Origin: Paenibacillus thiaminolyticus
GTDB taxonomy: Bacteria > Bacillota > Bacilli > Paenibacillales > Paenibacillaceae
Assembly: GCF_007066085.1 (NCBI RefSeq)
Contig: NZ_CP041405.1
Location: forward strand, 5,549,501-5,613,500
DNA: 64,000 bases
Direction: 5' to 3'
Position 1 is the first letter of the stretch; each line of letters opens with the position of its first letter. Shown in pieces: positions 63,735-64,000 of the stretch. Below the pieces are notes generated by a model. That model saw nothing but the letters and a program-made list of their open reading frames with translations. It did no database searches and was not told the DNA's origin. Both the position numbers and the translations under genes were made by a program.

Positions 63735-64000
63735 GTGGCAATCGAGTATGATAAGGACGCCATGCCATCCCGCGTGGAGCAGCGCATGGTATACGAATCG
63801 GGCAATGAGATGGCCGCTTATGCCGCCCATCAGATCAACTATCACATCATGGGATATTATCCGATCTCGCCGTCTACGGAGGTCGCCCAGTTCCTGGACT
63901 TAATGAAGGCGGGCGGGAAGCATGATATTAAGCTGATCCCGGCCGACGGCGAGCATGGCTCCGCCGGGATCTGCTATGGCGCGTCGACGGCCGGAGGACG
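63735..64000 (+). CDS. 2-oxoacid:ferredoxin oxidoreductase alpha subunit (partial, cut by window end)
   Basis: The open frame from GTG 63735 continues without a stop to the end of the window (88 residues). GGGGGAAGAG precedes the start. The visible part, EQRMVYESGNEMAAYAAHQI and GYYPISPSTEVAQFLD, then IKLIPADGEHGSAGICYGAS, matches the N-terminal thiamine-pyrophosphate-associated pyrimidine domain of the alpha subunit, in particular the YPISPSTE motif. It starts 145 bases after the gamma-ferredoxin gene; the gap holds no gene. The beta subunit is expected beyond the window. Confidence 0.88.
   Translation, partial: MAIEYDKDAMPSRVEQRMVYESGNEMAAYAAHQINYHIMGYYPISPSTEVAQFLDLMKAGGKHDIKLIPADGEHGSAGICYGASTAGG

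Overview
The window looks like chromosomal DNA of a Paenibacillus or close relative (Bacillales, moderately high G+C by eye). The evidence is Bacillus-type T-box leaders, strong GGAGG ribosome binding sites, frequent GTG/TTG starts, SLH-anchored surface proteins, an IreB/RuvX/DUF1292 cluster, CymR, and a gene order that follows the B. subtilis hisS-to-yrrO region. I found no tRNA or rRNA genes, CRISPR arrays, intact insertion sequences or prophage.

Layout. 1-5656: T-box leader, hisS, aspS, tcdA, rarA. 5747-9200: a pair of fluoride-channel genes, a PCYCGC lipoprotein, an ArsR-type regulator and a CNNM/CorC membrane protein. 9281-13620: mnmA and a small DivIVA-domain gene on the minus strand, then cymR, cysteine desulfurase, a PRC-barrel protein and a zinc-ribbon protein. 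13719-17416: anaerobic ribonucleotide reductase nrdDG behind a promoter carrying an FNR-like site and two NrdR boxes, then an AI-2E family permease. 17548-20961: a large SLH surface protein with a hairpin-rich leader. 21911-29921: alanine T-box, alaS, then ireB, ruvX, two DUF1292-type genes, mltG and two U32 genes (tRNA U34 hydroxylation). 30786-37595: chemoreceptor, class B PBP, second AI-2E permease, polysaccharide deacetylase. 38138-43830: oppABCDF-type peptide importer. 43920-48326 (minus): SLH-anchored serine hydrolase and a membrane alpha/beta hydrolase. 48546-52547 (minus): iron/B12-type ABC importer operon ending in a ferrochelatase-like gene. 53557-55245 (minus): ilvD. 55539-58063: an overlapping pair of a fold-III PLP enzyme and an aldonolactone-oxidase-type flavoenzyme. 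58114-60222: acyltransferase (minus) and a YwiC-like membrane protein. 60355-62093: KDG kinase and KDPG aldolase. 62573-64000: start of a 2-oxoacid:ferredoxin oxidoreductase operon, cut by the window end.

How it fits together. The first half is housekeeping: tRNA charging and modification, sulfur supply (CymR plus desulfurase feeding MnmA), replication and recombination maintenance, cell-wall growth. Three sites of the form TGTGA-N6-TCAYA lie upstream of nrdD (13719), of the ywiC-like gene (59309) and of the oxidoreductase operon (62379). Together they suggest a local set of genes responding to oxygen or redox state through an FNR/Crp-type (or, for 59309, Rex-type) regulator, as expected of a facultative anaerobe. 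Several long intergenic stretches carry degenerate tandem or dispersed repeats instead of genes (21483, 30075, 30417, 53091, 53290).

No wholly new defence or mobile system is visible. The most unusual content is the ferrochelatase paralogue inside an iron-type importer operon, the PLP-enzyme/flavin-oxidase pair, the structured leader of the SLH gene, the layered nrdDG promoter and the possible overlapping Asp/His specifier in the hisS-aspS T-box.
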